A stretch of 64,000 bases of DNA from Pyxidicoccus xibeiensis (GCF_024198175.1 NZ_JAJVKV010000001.1:124001-188000), one strand, 5' to 3'. Positions 27,794 through 37,040 are shown, counted from the stretch's first letter. The notes: generated by a model from the letters alone, not told the origin. Made by a program: numbers and translations.

Positions 27794-28777
27794 ATGCGCC
27801 ACACGCCAGCCTCGCTGTATGGAAACGTATGCACTGTCAGTCTCAGCCGGACCCGCCGCTGGCTTCTGGGAGGGTTGCTGAGCCTGACACTGGGGGTGGG
27901 GGGTGGCGGGTGTGGACCGGGGGCGGAGCTGGAGGTGGGGGTTGATCCGCTGGGGGTGATTCAGGCGGAGGAGGCGGCCGCGAACGGGCTGTCCACCAAT
28001 GGCCTGTCGACGAATGGCCTGTCCACCAACGGCCTGTCGACGAATGGCCTGTCCACCAATGGCCTGTCCACCAATGGGTTCTCCACGTGGTTCAACCAGA
28101 ACCCGGCGAACGCGGCGGCGCTGATGCAGTACGTGGTGAGGTGCGCGGTGGCAGCGGGGCAGACGCGGACCTATACGAACCCGGTGACGGGTGTCACGTA
28201 CACCTGGGCGGGCAGCCTGGGGCTGGCGCCGGGCTGGGCTTCCGGCGCGGCCGCGACGGAGCTGGAGCAGGAGGTGGTGTCCGCCTGCCTGGCGGCGCAT
28301 GCCAACAAGTACGGCATCCACATCCCCATCTCCGTGCTGGGCCGCACCGCGACGAACACGCCCATCCCCTACACGGCCTATGAGCTGGCGACGTACAGCG
28401 AGAAGGAGGCGTGCTTCTTCGGCAACCTCTTCAATGGTGACGGCATCTACGCGGCCAACGACCAGGGCTACCTCAGCGCGAGCGAGAGCACCGCGCGCGC
28501 CTGCGGACTGTCGTCGAGTGCCACGCAGTCGGACTGCCCGCCCATCGTCCACGTGGGCCGGTGCTCGGAGCTGTGCGAGCGGGCGGGGACCACGACGGAC
28601 CCGAAGCCGTACTACCTGCGGTGCACGTACAACGGGAGGAACTACCGGCCCATCGTCACGCGCATCCGGCCGCAGGAAATCTACACGTGCGGCGACGGCA
28701 CGTGTCAGTTCACCGAGCACTGCGGCACCGGTACCGCGTACAACAACTGCAAGTCGGACTGCGGTAGCTGCCCCTGA
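27794..28777 (+). CDS. Exported protein with NG(L/F)ST pentapeptide repeats and Cys-rich C-terminus
   Basis: 327 aa. A hydrophobic signal at about 20-39 ends in GGGGC (C40), an imperfect lipobox. Residues 64-98 are seven tandem pentapeptides, six NGLST and one NGFST. The central 200 residues form an unrecognised globular domain with paired cysteines. The tail has CGDGTC, EHCGTG and NCKSDCGSC, like Cys-rich repeats of other myxobacterial secreted proteins. Codons within the repeats vary synonymously, so the peptide rather than the DNA repeat is conserved. Cell-surface function is likely but unknown. Confidence 0.8.
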   Translation: MRHTPASLYGNVCTVSLSRTRRWLLGGLLSLTLGVGGGGCGPGAELEVGVDPLGVIQAEEAAANGLSTNGLSTNGLSTNGLSTNGLSTNGLSTNGFSTWFNQNPANAAALMQYVVRCAVAAGQTRTYTNPVTGVTYTWAGSLGLAPGWASGAAATELEQEVVSACLAAHANKYGIHIPISVLGRTATNTPIPYTAYELATYSEKEACFFGNLFNGDGIYAANDQGYLSASESTARACGLSSSATQSDCPPIVHVGRCSELCERAGTTTDPKPYYLRCTYNGRNYRPIVTRIRPQEIYTCGDGTCQFTEHCGTGTAYNNCKSDCGSCP

Positions 28778-28979
28778 GCCGCGGCATCCACTCTCCAACG
28801 CTGTCCTCCGACGAACGGGAGGCCGGTCCGCGAGCACCCTGGCAGGGCAGCGCGGGCCGCTTCGTCCCCTCACCTCTGGTCCCTTGCTCCCTACCCTGAC
28901 GCCGGTGTTGACTGCCCCCCCGTCTGCCGCGAGCCAGGGCCTCGCCGAGCGCAGACGCGGGACGCCGGAGCTGGACGCG

Positions 28980-29966
28980 ATGACGCTGCGAGCGAGGGTG
29001 CTGCTGATGTCGGCGATGGCGCGGCGCCGCGGCACGCTCAGGCGCGCCTTCGACGCCCTCCAGGGCCCCACCATGGGCGGTGTCCGCCCCCGCGCCCCGC
29101 GCGAAGAAGCCGAGCAGCTGGAGGCCACCGTCCGCGAGCGGACCGCCGCCCTGGAAGCCGCCAACGCCAAGCTGTCCCGCAGCCTGGAGCAGCTGCGCGC
29201 CACCCAGGCCCAGCTGCTCTTCGCGGACCGCCTCATCGCGCTCGGGCGCATCGCCGCGGGCGTGGGCCACGAAATCAACAACCCCCTCGCCTTCATCCTC
29301 AGCAACCTCGAGTACATCCACCAGGAGCTCCAGCAGAAGGAGCGCCTGTCCGAGCAGGAGCGGCAGGAAGTCCTGGAGGCCCTCGCCGAGACGCGCGACG
29401 GCGCCGAGCGCATCCGGCTCATCGTGAGGGATTTGCAGACGCTGTCCCGCGCCGAGGACGTGGGCACCGGCCCCTCGGACCTGGCGGCGGTGCTGCGCAC
29501 GGCGGCGAAGATGGCCATGCACGAGCTGCGTCACCGCGCGCGCCTCGTCGTCGAGTGCGAGGGCCTTCCCCCCGTCCAGGGCAGTGGCTCGCGGCTGGGC
29601 CAGGTCTTCCTCAACCTGCTGCTCAACGCCGCCCAGGCCATTGCCCCCGGCAACGTGGAGGAGAACGAGGTGCGCGTGGTGGCCCGCCCCGCCCTGCCCG
29701 GCCGCGTGGAGGTGGAGGTTCGCGACACCGGCTGCGGCATCGCCCCCGAGCACCGCGACCGCATCTTCGACCCGTTCTTCACCACCAAGCCGCTCGGCGT
29801 GGGCACCGGCCTGGGGCTCGCGGTGTGCCATGGCATCATCACCTCCCTGGGCGGCACGCTCACGGTGGACAGCGAGCCCGGCCAGGGCAGCACCTTCCGC
29901 GTCACATTGCCCGTGGCCGGCGCTTTCGCGCAGCCGCCGCGTCAGCAGGCGGACGCGGCGGCCTGA
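28980..29966 (+). CDS. Soluble sensor histidine kinase
   Basis: 328 aa from ATG 28980 (GGAG at 9 nt); a GTG at 28905 would add 25 residues. There is no membrane helix. An N-terminal coiled coil (EAEQLEATVRERTAALEAAN) leads to the His box GVGHEINNPLAFIL, N box LNLLLNAAQAI, DTGCGI and GTGLGLAVCHG. It is related to the kinase core of the FHA hybrid. No regulator is adjacent, so it is an orphan. The C-terminus overlaps the convergent cysteine dioxygenase gene by 65 bp. Confidence 0.85.
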   Translation: MTLRARVLLMSAMARRRGTLRRAFDALQGPTMGGVRPRAPREEAEQLEATVRERTAALEAANAKLSRSLEQLRATQAQLLFADRLIALGRIAAGVGHEINNPLAFILSNLEYIHQELQQKERLSEQERQEVLEALAETRDGAERIRLIVRDLQTLSRAEDVGTGPSDLAAVLRTAAKMAMHELRHRARLVVECEGLPPVQGSGSRLGQVFLNLLLNAAQAIAPGNVEENEVRVVARPALPGRVEVEVRDTGCGIAPEHRDRIFDPFFTTKPLGVGTGLGLAVCHGIITSLGGTLTVDSEPGQGSTFRVTLPVAGAFAQPPRQQADAAA

Positions 29967-30513
29967 GCACCCCGCGCAGCTCCAGCCGCGCGTCAAGCCC
30001 CGGCGTCACGCTCGTGTCGTACCGGGTCATTCCCACCATGGGTGGCGCGTACACGTGCAGCGACACGGCCCCGTGGCGGGACGCGTTGTGGATGCGGTGG
30101 ATGGTCTCCGACTGCTCCAGCAGGAAGTCCCCCTCATCCGCGTCTACCGCGCCATCCTGGAGCAGCCGGTCTCCGCCCCACGCATAGCGCGTCTCGCGAA
30201 GCCGGCCGCGCAAGAGCCAGGACACGCCCGAAGAGCCGCCATGGTCATGCACGTGGGAGACCTGGCCCGGCAGCCAGCACACCAGCAGCAGCTCGCACGC
30301 GTCCGTGCGGGCGAGGACGCGGCGCGCGTAGGAGGCAGGCTCGAAGTGGACGAGTGACTCCAGCAGCCGCCAGTCGGGCTTGCTGGAGCGCAGCCGCTCC
30401 ATCAGCCACTCCACCGAGGGAATCTCTTCCGCCTGCTGAGGGAGCGACCAGCCAAGCAGCTCCTCGACGTCCGGACATTCCCCGCTTCGTTCCTCGGTGG
30501 CGTGCTCGCGCAT
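29902..30513 (-). CDS. Cysteine dioxygenase family protein (cupin)
   Basis: 203 aa, the size of bacterial cysteine dioxygenases. The cupin motifs supply the iron ligands: H87 and H89 in VSHVHDHGGSSG and H142 in TIHRIHN. The family oxidises cysteine (or a related thiol) to the sulfinic acid with non-haem iron. The last 20 residues are Arg/Ala/Pro-rich and lie over the end of the histidine kinase gene. ATG 30513 has GGAG 6 nt upstream. It is divergent from an FAD/NAD(P)-binding protein gene, with a palindrome between them. Confidence 0.85.
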   Translation of the reverse strand: MREHATEERSGECPDVEELLGWSLPQQAEEIPSVEWLMERLRSSKPDWRLLESLVHFEPASYARRVLARTDACELLLVCWLPGQVSHVHDHGGSSGVSWLLRGRLRETRYAWGGDRLLQDGAVDADEGDFLLEQSETIHRIHNASRHGAVSLHVYAPPMVGMTRYDTSVTPGLDARLELRGVLRPPRPPADAAAARKRRPRAM

Positions 30514-30531
30514 GGTGTCTCCGGGGTGTAC

Positions 30532-30551
30532 GTCGGAGTGTGAACACCGAC
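30532..30551. promoter_or_regulatory. Palindrome between cysteine dioxygenase and flavoprotein genes
   Basis: GTCGGAGT and ACACCGAC flank GTGA; 7 of 8 arm positions pair (GTCGGnGT-N4-ACnCCGAC). It lies 19 bp upstream of the dioxygenase start in a 142-bp divergent region, where one regulator could control both genes. Confidence 0.4.
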
Positions 30552-30655
30552 CCACCCCTCGGCCAGGGAGGAGCAATGCAGACCCAGGTGTGACGCCTGG
30601 ACAGTGGGCGGGCGGTGAGGATGCCGTTGACGGGGTGGCGACATACGATTGCCCG

Positions 30656-32173
30656 GTGCGAGCACAGAGCTGTTGGGACGTGGCCATCATCGGTGGGGGG
30701 GCCAGCGGGACGCTGCTGGCGATGAACCTCCTGAGAAGCGCGCGGGCGCCCTTCCGGATTGTCCTGGTGGAGCGCAGCGGACGCGTGGGCCGGGGGCTTG
30801 CGTACTCCACGGACAGCTCGCGCCATCTGCTGAACGTTCCCGCGGCGAGGATGGGCGCCTTTCCGGACGACCCGGAGCACTTCCTGCGCTGGCTGCGCCG
30901 GGAGCAGCCCGACACGGCGCCGGGCGACTTCATCCCGCGCCAGCGCTACGGCCAATATCTGGAGTCGGTGCTCGACGAGCTGGTGGCGCGCGCGCCCGCG
31001 GGCGTCCACCTGGAGACGCTCCGGGGCGAGGTGATGTCCCTGCGCGACGAGGCAGGCCGCGTGCGGCTCACGCTGTCCGGGGGTGGACAGCTCGAGGCGC
31101 GGATGGCGGTGCTGGCGCTCGGCAACGCGCTGCCCTCGGACCTGCGGGTGCCGGACGGGGGCCTGTACGCGAGCGAGCGCTACCACCGCTCACCGTGGGC
31201 CGCGGGCGCGCTGCGCGACGTGGGGCGCTGGGACTCGGTGCTGCTCATCGGCACGGGCCTCACCATGGTGGACACCGTGCTGTCGCTGGAGGAGCGGGGG
31301 CACCAGGGCGTCATCCACGCGCTGTCGCGGCACGGGCTGCTGCCGCACGTGCACCAGTCCGGCGCGCTGAACTGTCCGACGCGGTACGCGTCCCCCGGCA
31401 TCCGGGACGTGCTGCGCGCGCTGCGCCAGGAGGTGCTGCGCGAGTGCGGCGAGTGGGTGGGCGCGGACGGCACGCTCCACCCCATTCCCATCCGCATCCG
31501 CGCGGTGCTGCGCATCATGCGCCAGGAGGTGCGGCGCGCGACGGAGGCGGGCGCGGACTGGCGGACGGTGGTGGACGCGCTGCGGCCGGCGACGGTGCCG
31601 CTGTGGCACCGGATGACGGAGGGTGAGCGGCGGCGCTTCCTGCGCCACCTGCGCTCGCACTGGGAGGTGCACCGCCACCGGATGGCGCCGAGCATCGGCG
31701 ACACGGTGGAGCGGCTGCGGCGCGAGGGCCGGCTGAAGCTCCACGCGGCGCGCGTGCAGAGCTTCGCGCTGGAGGCGTCGGGCGTGGAGGCGCGGCTGCG
31801 GCCCCGGGGGCACGGGCGCGAGGAGGTGCTGCACGTCGACCACGTCGTCAACTGCACGGGGCCGGAGGGCTCCATCACCCGCGGCCACCCGCTGCTCCGG
31901 TCGCTGGCGGAGGCGGGGCGGGTGTGTCCGGACGTGCTGGGCATGGGCCTGGCCACGGACCCGCATGGCGCGCTGCTGGACGCGAGCGGCCTCGCCTCCG
32001 GCCGCCTCTACACGCTGGGCCCGCCGCGCCGGGGCGAGCTGTGGGAGACGACGGCCGTCCCGGAGATTCGCGGACAGGCCCGGGAGCTGGCGGACCACCT
32101 GCTGCAACGCCTCGGGCCCCCGGCCCAGGCCCGCCCGGCCATGGAGCACGTGGAGGCACTGCTTCCGCGGTGA
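30656..32173 (+). CDS. FAD/NAD(P)-binding protein (NAD_binding_9 family)
   Basis: 505 aa from GTG 30656. The dinucleotide-binding motif DVAIIGGGASGTLLAMNLL starts within ten residues of the N-terminus, followed by GRGLAYSTDSSRHLLNVPA, typical of this HtpX-unrelated flavoprotein group, and a second Rossmann segment SVLLIGTGLTMVDTVLSL. VNCTGPEGS near the C-terminus contacts the flavin in related enzymes. The reaction is unknown. The divergent cysteine dioxygenase suggests sulfur or thiol metabolism, which is inference. Confidence 0.8.
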   Translation: MRAQSCWDVAIIGGGASGTLLAMNLLRSARAPFRIVLVERSGRVGRGLAYSTDSSRHLLNVPAARMGAFPDDPEHFLRWLRREQPDTAPGDFIPRQRYGQYLESVLDELVARAPAGVHLETLRGEVMSLRDEAGRVRLTLSGGGQLEARMAVLALGNALPSDLRVPDGGLYASERYHRSPWAAGALRDVGRWDSVLLIGTGLTMVDTVLSLEERGHQGVIHALSRHGLLPHVHQSGALNCPTRYASPGIRDVLRALRQEVLRECGEWVGADGTLHPIPIRIRAVLRIMRQEVRRATEAGADWRTVVDALRPATVPLWHRMTEGERRRFLRHLRSHWEVHRHRMAPSIGDTVERLRREGRLKLHAARVQSFALEASGVEARLRPRGHGREEVLHVDHVVNCTGPEGSITRGHPLLRSLAEAGRVCPDVLGMGLATDPHGALLDASGLASGRLYTLGPPRRGELWETTAVPEIRGQARELADHLLQRLGPPAQARPAMEHVEALLPR

Positions 32174-32299
32174 AGCTCCGGAGCCCCTGCTCGGGTGGAG
32201 GGCACCCGGACTGGCGGTGAAGCGCGGAGGGAGTGAGCAGGAAGTCCCGGGGCCTGACGTTTCGTGCGAACCTCGGGCGCCCCCCTGGAGTTCCCCCTC

Positions 32300-33610
32300 A
32301 TGGCCCTCAACCGTCCCCTCCTCGCCGTTGTCGGCGGCGCGCTCGCCGTCATCCTCGCGAGCCTCGGGGGCGTGGCCTACGTGACGCTGCGCACGGGGCC
32401 GCTGGCGGAGCGGCTGGTGGAGGACACACGGGCGCTGGCGCGGCGCCGCTACCCGCGCCCGTCGCATGTGACGCCCACGGTGTCCGGCACCTTCGCGCAG
32501 CAGCTGGCGCCGCTGATGGACGAAGTGCTGCGGCTGTACCGCGAGCGACCCGAGGCCTTCCAGCCCTCGGCCTCCGGGTTCCCCTGCCAGGGCTTCATCG
32601 AGGGCCGGGAGCCCGCGTCCGCGATGCCGCCGGTGTGCCGTGAGGAGTGGAAGAAGGGGCGGGAGCTGCTGGCGCGGGTGCTGGCGGCCACCCACGAGGA
32701 AGAGGGCGGCCTGCCCGAGGAGCTGGGAGACCTGGCGTCTCCGCGGCACCCTTACGCGGACACGGGCAAGCTGGCGCTGCAGTACTTCATGCGGCTGGCC
32801 TCGCTGGAGACGCGGCTGCTGCTCGAGGAGGGCCAGGCGGCGAAGGCGGTGGACACCTGCGTGGACACCCTGGCGCTGAGCCGGGAGCTGAGCCTGGGTG
32901 GGGGGCTGATAGGACAGATGGTTTCCGTGGCGGGGCATGGGTTCATGTACCGGCCCTGCGCGGCGGCGTTGGATGCGGCGCCGCTGGAGCGCAAGCGGGC
33001 GGCGGTGGCGCAGCTGTCGCGACTGGCGGAGGGGTGGCTGCCCTTCTCGCAGGTGCTGAGGCAGGAGGCCGTGACGATGCAGCTCATGCTCATGGGTGGG
33101 CTGCTGTCCCCGGAGCACCTGGCCGCGCTGCCAGCGGGGGCGAGAGACGTCGCCACGCAGATGCCGGACGTGCTGCCCGCCCCGGCCAATCCGCTCGTCG
33201 CGCGGCTCACCTGGCGGAAGCTGGTGAAGGGGTTCGACGCGCTGGTGCTGGTGGCGGACCTGGGGCCCGAGGCGCGGCGGCGGGAGTTCGAGGCGTACGA
33301 CGCACGGAGTACCGGCGGACTGTTCGACATCGACGGGCCGAGCGGCGCCAGCTACGCCAGGTTCGCCGAGCGGGTGGACCTGCTGCGGCTCCAGCATGAC
33401 GCGCTCATCACCCTGGCGGAGGTGGACCTGGAGCGCGCGGAGAAGGGCCGCTGGCCCCAGGGCCTGCAGCACCGGGGCACCCACTCCTTCCTGCTGGAGG
33501 CCGTGGAGCCCGGAGCCGCGAGGCTCGAGCCCTGCGTCACCGAGCTGGCCGAGCACGCGCTGCACCTCACCGCGGACCCTCCGGCGGGGGCCTGGGTACG
33601 GCAGCCCTGA
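32300..33610 (+). CDS. Membrane-anchored hypothetical protein
   Basis: 436 aa. One N-terminal transmembrane helix or uncleaved signal (residues 8-28, VVGGALAVILASLGGVAYV) followed by a mainly helical soluble region. Cysteines near 95 and 115 (FPCQGF, PVCREEW) may pair. I recognise no family. ATG 32300 has GGAG 9 nt upstream. Upstream (32174-32299) nothing is seen. Confidence 0.75.
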   Translation: MALNRPLLAVVGGALAVILASLGGVAYVTLRTGPLAERLVEDTRALARRRYPRPSHVTPTVSGTFAQQLAPLMDEVLRLYRERPEAFQPSASGFPCQGFIEGREPASAMPPVCREEWKKGRELLARVLAATHEEEGGLPEELGDLASPRHPYADTGKLALQYFMRLASLETRLLLEEGQAAKAVDTCVDTLALSRELSLGGGLIGQMVSVAGHGFMYRPCAAALDAAPLERKRAAVAQLSRLAEGWLPFSQVLRQEAVTMQLMLMGGLLSPEHLAALPAGARDVATQMPDVLPAPANPLVARLTWRKLVKGFDALVLVADLGPEARRREFEAYDARSTGGLFDIDGPSGASYARFAERVDLLRLQHDALITLAEVDLERAEKGRWPQGLQHRGTHSFLLEAVEPGAARLEPCVTELAEHALHLTADPPAGAWVRQP

Positions 33611-33630
33611 GGCGGTGCGGCTTCGGCCGC

Positions 33631-34266
33631 ATGTCAGCCCGGCGCACTACCTTTCACGTCGTGCGAACAATAGACTATCCCCTGGAGCGGCTCTATGCGG
33701 GCCAGGACTTCGACTGGGTGGTGGATACCGTGCCGGGCGTCCTCGCCTGGGTCCCCGGCAGCGCGAAGCAGCGGCATCAACAGCCCTTCCGCTTCATGGT
33801 CCACCACGAGTCCGCTCCCGGTCAGCGGGCCGAGTCGGTTCAGCTCTCGCTCCGCTGGGACCTCCAGCAGCTCTCCGTGCATGACCGGTCCGTCAAAGAA
33901 CGGGCGGCTCGGATGAGGGCGGGACGCACGGCGCACCGCGAGCATGACACCGAGCTCGCCGCATATGGACTCGCCCTCGTCGCGGTCTCCGTCTTCCTTC
34001 CTGGCCGTCGCGTCGTGAGCATGCGCAAGGGCCTGCCGCCAGACCTCCTGCTGGACGTGACACCGGGGGCGCTGCGCGGGGTGGAAGTCGCGGGGCGAAG
34101 CCGGGGCGGCTCGCGGGTGCTGGAGGAACTGCGACGAGGCAATGAACGCGAAGGAGCGCCGGGCAAGCAGCCCCTGCTGCTGGCTCGCGCGGACGTGGTG
34201 GAGGCGCACCTGTCGCTCTGGTGTGCCTCGCCCCACGTCGCCGTCATGGCTAAGGTGAAGCCATGA
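33631..34266 (+). CDS. Hypothetical protein (first of a coupled pair)
   Basis: 211 aa, basic, without signal peptide. It begins TFHVVRTIDYPLERLYAGQD, contains one hydrophobic stretch (LAAYGLALVAVSVFLPG, about 110-126) and ends in a region rich in Arg and Gly. No family recognised. Its TGA overlaps the next ATG by 4 bp, so the two products are translationally coupled. The neighbouring genes give no functional hint. Confidence 0.65.
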   Translation: MSARRTTFHVVRTIDYPLERLYAGQDFDWVVDTVPGVLAWVPGSAKQRHQQPFRFMVHHESAPGQRAESVQLSLRWDLQQLSVHDRSVKERAARMRAGRTAHREHDTELAAYGLALVAVSVFLPGRRVVSMRKGLPPDLLLDVTPGALRGVEVAGRSRGGSRVLEELRRGNEREGAPGKQPLLLARADVVEAHLSLWCASPHVAVMAKVKP

Positions 34267-35276
34267 CCGCGGAGCGCTACCACCTCGGGCTGGGTGAGTC
34301 GGGGAGGCTGAAGCTCCGCGCCACCGCGCTGCTCGCGGAAGGAGGCAGCGAACGGGCCTTCGAGGCAGCCGCGCTCCTGCACGACGCGGCGCGCGCCGAG
34401 GCCAGGGCCCTGCTCACCCTGGAGCACCCCACGCCGGAGGTCCGCCTCGCCTCCGCCATCGAGCAGTGCGCCTGCCTCGTGGAAGGACTCGACCCCGTCC
34501 TGGCGTCGAGAGCCTGGGGACAGGTGCTCGAGGCCGCCGGACGGGTCCCTGAGCCACTCTCCGTCTCGATGCTCACCCGGCTGAAGCCCCGCTACTTCCG
34601 GCTGGAGTCCGCCTTCGGGGGTGCCCTGCGCAAGTCACCGCTCGTGGCCCGGCACTCGGGAAGCCTGGAGCTGCTGCGGGGAAGGGAGCGACAGCGCTAC
34701 GTGCGCGAAGCCGGCCTGCTGCTCGCGCGCTTCCCGGGCACGCCGTGGCTCTGGTGGGTGTCGTGCCGCATCGAGCACCTCCAGGGCCGCCCGCGCGCGG
34801 CCTGGGACGCCATCCAGCGCGCCTGTCGGCTCGAGCCGGACAACGGCCACTACGACGCCGTGCGCCTGTGGCTCATGCCACGCGTGGTGCCCCCGAAGCA
34901 GGTGGACGCGTACCTCTCCGAGGCCTACGCCGGCATCCACCACGCCTCACCCGAGGTCTGCCTCGTCTACGCGCTGAACGAGATGGAGCTCGTCCGGCGC
35001 GGGCCCTCCGCGGGCACACCCCGGCTGGAGCGGGCCTTCGAGGCGGTGTTGCAGGGACGCAGCCGGGTCCCCGCGGAGAGCGCCATCGGCCAGTACCTCC
35101 GGGCTGCCTGGTTCCTCCTGAGCGAGCAGCTCAAGGGTGGCGAGCCCACCATCGACCTGCTCTATCGCGCGGGCTTGGGAGACCTCATCGTCGCGTCGCC
35201 CGTGGCCACCCGGAAGGACCCTTTCCGGCTCCTGAGCCAGCAGGTGACGCAGGTCATCACCCGACACGCCGCCTGA
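34263..35276 (+). CDS. Hypothetical TPR-like helical protein (second of a coupled pair)
   Basis: 337 aa, cytoplasmic and almost all helical, with TPR-like segments (ARFPGTPWLWWVSCRIEHLQ, PRAAWDAIQRACRLEPDNGH). The N-terminal half resembles a helical repeat too. No catalytic motif is visible. It overlaps the upstream gene by ATGA, and a GC-rich hairpin follows its stop. Confidence 0.7.
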   Translation: MTAERYHLGLGESGRLKLRATALLAEGGSERAFEAAALLHDAARAEARALLTLEHPTPEVRLASAIEQCACLVEGLDPVLASRAWGQVLEAAGRVPEPLSVSMLTRLKPRYFRLESAFGGALRKSPLVARHSGSLELLRGRERQRYVREAGLLLARFPGTPWLWWVSCRIEHLQGRPRAAWDAIQRACRLEPDNGHYDAVRLWLMPRVVPPKQVDAYLSEAYAGIHHASPEVCLVYALNEMELVRRGPSAGTPRLERAFEAVLQGRSRVPAESAIGQYLRAAWFLLSEQLKGGEPTIDLLYRAGLGDLIVASPVATRKDPFRLLSQQVTQVITRHAA

Positions 35277-35286
35277 GCCGGGACTG

Positions 35287-35319
35287 CCCGCCCGCTCCGT
35301 ACCCGGGCAGGCGGGCGGG
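35287..35319 (+). terminator. GC-rich hairpin terminator
   Basis: CCCGCCCGC and GCGGGCGGG pair over a 15-nt loop starting 11 bp after the TPR-like gene. No T-run follows. It separates that operon from the alpha/beta hydrolase gene. Confidence 0.5.
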
Positions 35320-35390
35320 TGCCGCAGGGCTGCCTGCATGCGACCTGGGGGCTACCTTCCTGGCAGACCTCGAACAGCCAGGGAGCGGGA

Positions 35391-36254
35391 ATGGGCCTGC
35401 TTGCACACACGAGTCTACGCCTCGCCGAGCGCGCGGGAAGCAGACGGGGACTGGAAGGCCTGGGCGGCCTGCCCATCGGCGCGCTGCGCAGCACGTGGCA
35501 CACCGTCAACGGCCTGCGCATCCACACCCGCGTCTCCGCGCAGCCCGTCCCCGGACGCGCGTGGAACGTCGTCCTGCTGCACGGCCTCGTCGCCTCCAGC
35601 ACGTACATGGTGCCCACCGCCATGGGCCTCGCACCCCACTTCCGCGTCTACGCGCCGGACCTGCCCGGCTTCGGCCGCAGCCAGAAGCCCCGCCGCCCGC
35701 TCGACGTCGCCGGCCTCGCGGACTCGCTCGCCGCGTGGATGGACGCCGCCGGCCTCGCCAACCCCGCCCTCGTCGCCAATGCCTCGGGCTGCCAGTTCGC
35801 CGTGGACTTCGCCTCGCGCTACCCGGAGCGCTGCGGACCGCTGGTGCTGCTCGGGCCCTCGCTGGATGCCCGCCACCGCGCCACGCCCAGGCAGGTCATG
35901 CGCTGGCTCGCCGAGGGCGTCCGTGAGCCCGCCTCGCTCAGCGTCATCCTCGCCCAGGACTACCGCACCTTCGGCGCCCTGCGCGCCCTCAAGGCCCTGC
36001 GCTCCGCGCGCGACGATGCGCCCGAAGAGAAGCTGCCCCATGTCCGCACGCCCGTGCTCGTGGTGCGCGGCGAGAAGGACCGCATCGTCCCCCACGCCAG
36101 GGCGGAGGAGCTGGTGCGCTCCCTTCCCCAGGGACGGCTCGAGGAAGTCCCGGGCGCCAGCCACATGCTCAACTTCAACTCGCCCGAGGCCGTGGTGAAG
36201 CTCATCCGCCGCTACCTCTACGAGCTGGAGGCCCGCGGCGACGCCGCCCCGTGA
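35391..36254 (+). CDS. Alpha/beta-fold hydrolase
   Basis: 287 aa. Core fold with oxyanion motif LLHGLVASS, DLPGFGRSQKP, nucleophile elbow NASGC (Ser flanked by Asn/Ala instead of the usual G-x-S-x-G), acid in VRGEKDRIVP and catalytic His in PGASHMLNF. The fold resembles ester or C-C bond hydrolases of the MhpC type. Substrate is unknown. It ends directly against the convergent hydratase/decarboxylase gene with no spacer. ATG 35391 has a GGGAG site. Confidence 0.8.
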   Translation: MGLLAHTSLRLAERAGSRRGLEGLGGLPIGALRSTWHTVNGLRIHTRVSAQPVPGRAWNVVLLHGLVASSTYMVPTAMGLAPHFRVYAPDLPGFGRSQKPRRPLDVAGLADSLAAWMDAAGLANPALVANASGCQFAVDFASRYPERCGPLVLLGPSLDARHRATPRQVMRWLAEGVREPASLSVILAQDYRTFGALRALKALRSARDDAPEEKLPHVRTPVLVVRGEKDRIVPHARAEELVRSLPQGRLEEVPGASHMLNFNSPEAVVKLIRRYLYELEARGDAAP

Positions 36255-37040
36255 CTACGCCGCCGACACCGCCACGGTGCCCAGCCCCTCCACCGTGAGC
36301 TGCACCCGGTCTCCGGGCCGCAGCATGTGCGCGGCGGTGGCGGCGCCCGCCAGGACGATGCTGCCGGCCGGCAGCACCTGCCCGCGCGTCGCCAGCAGCT
36401 CGCAGAGCTGGATGACGGACACCACCGGGTCCCCGGAGATGGCGTCCGAGCGCGCCGCCTGCACCACCTCGCCATTCACGGACATCTTCATCTCCAGCCG
36501 CGTCAAATCCAGCGCGCGCGGCGGGTGCTCGGCCGTCCCCACCACGAACAGCGACGACGACGAGTTGTCCGCCACCACGTCCGGCAGGGAGAAGTACTTG
36601 AAGTCCCGGTAGCGCGAGTCGAGGATTTCCATCGCCGCGAACACCGACACGCACGCGTCCAGCACCTCGTCGCGCGTCACCTTCCCGCCCAGCTCGCGCC
36701 CCGTCCGGAAGGCAATCTCCGGCTCAATCTTCGGGTGGATGCCCTGCGCGAGCTGAATCACGCCCTCCGCCGGCACCTGCATCCGGTCCGTGAGGACGCC
36801 GTACACCGGCGAGTCCAGGTTCATCTGCCGGCGCTTGGCCTCGGACGTCAGCCCCATCTTCAGCCCCACCACGCGCTCGCCCCGGGACAGGCGCAGCCGG
36901 AGGCCCGCCTCCTGGATGGCGTACGCATCCGCCAGCGTCAGCTCCGGCCGCTCGCGGGTGAGCGGCGCCACCTCGCGACGCTCCAGCCGCGCCGAGTCCA
37001 GCGCGCCAGCCAGCTCCTGGTGGTTCACGGTCGCCGTCAT
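36255..37040 (-). CDS. 4-oxalocrotonate decarboxylase / 2-oxopent-4-enoate hydratase family protein
   Basis: 261 aa, FAH-superfamily member of the MhpD/DmpH group: GLKMGLTSEAKRRQMNLDSP, VYGVLTDRM, the acidic metal site in KIEPEIAF, and GDPVVSVIQLCELLATRGQV. These enzymes use Mg2+ or Mn2+ to hydrate 2-oxopent-4-enoate or decarboxylate 4-oxalocrotonate. The kynurenine operon 7 kb away makes 4-oxalocrotonate through 2-aminomuconate, so the decarboxylase role is attractive, but the sequence does not separate the two activities. Confidence 0.82.
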   Translation of the reverse strand: MTATVNHQELAGALDSARLERREVAPLTRERPELTLADAYAIQEAGLRLRLSRGERVVGLKMGLTSEAKRRQMNLDSPVYGVLTDRMQVPAEGVIQLAQGIHPKIEPEIAFRTGRELGGKVTRDEVLDACVSVFAAMEILDSRYRDFKYFSLPDVVADNSSSSLFVVGTAEHPPRALDLTRLEMKMSVNGEVVQAARSDAISGDPVVSVIQLCELLATRGQVLPAGSIVLAGAATAAHMLRPGDRVQLTVEGLGTVAVSAA

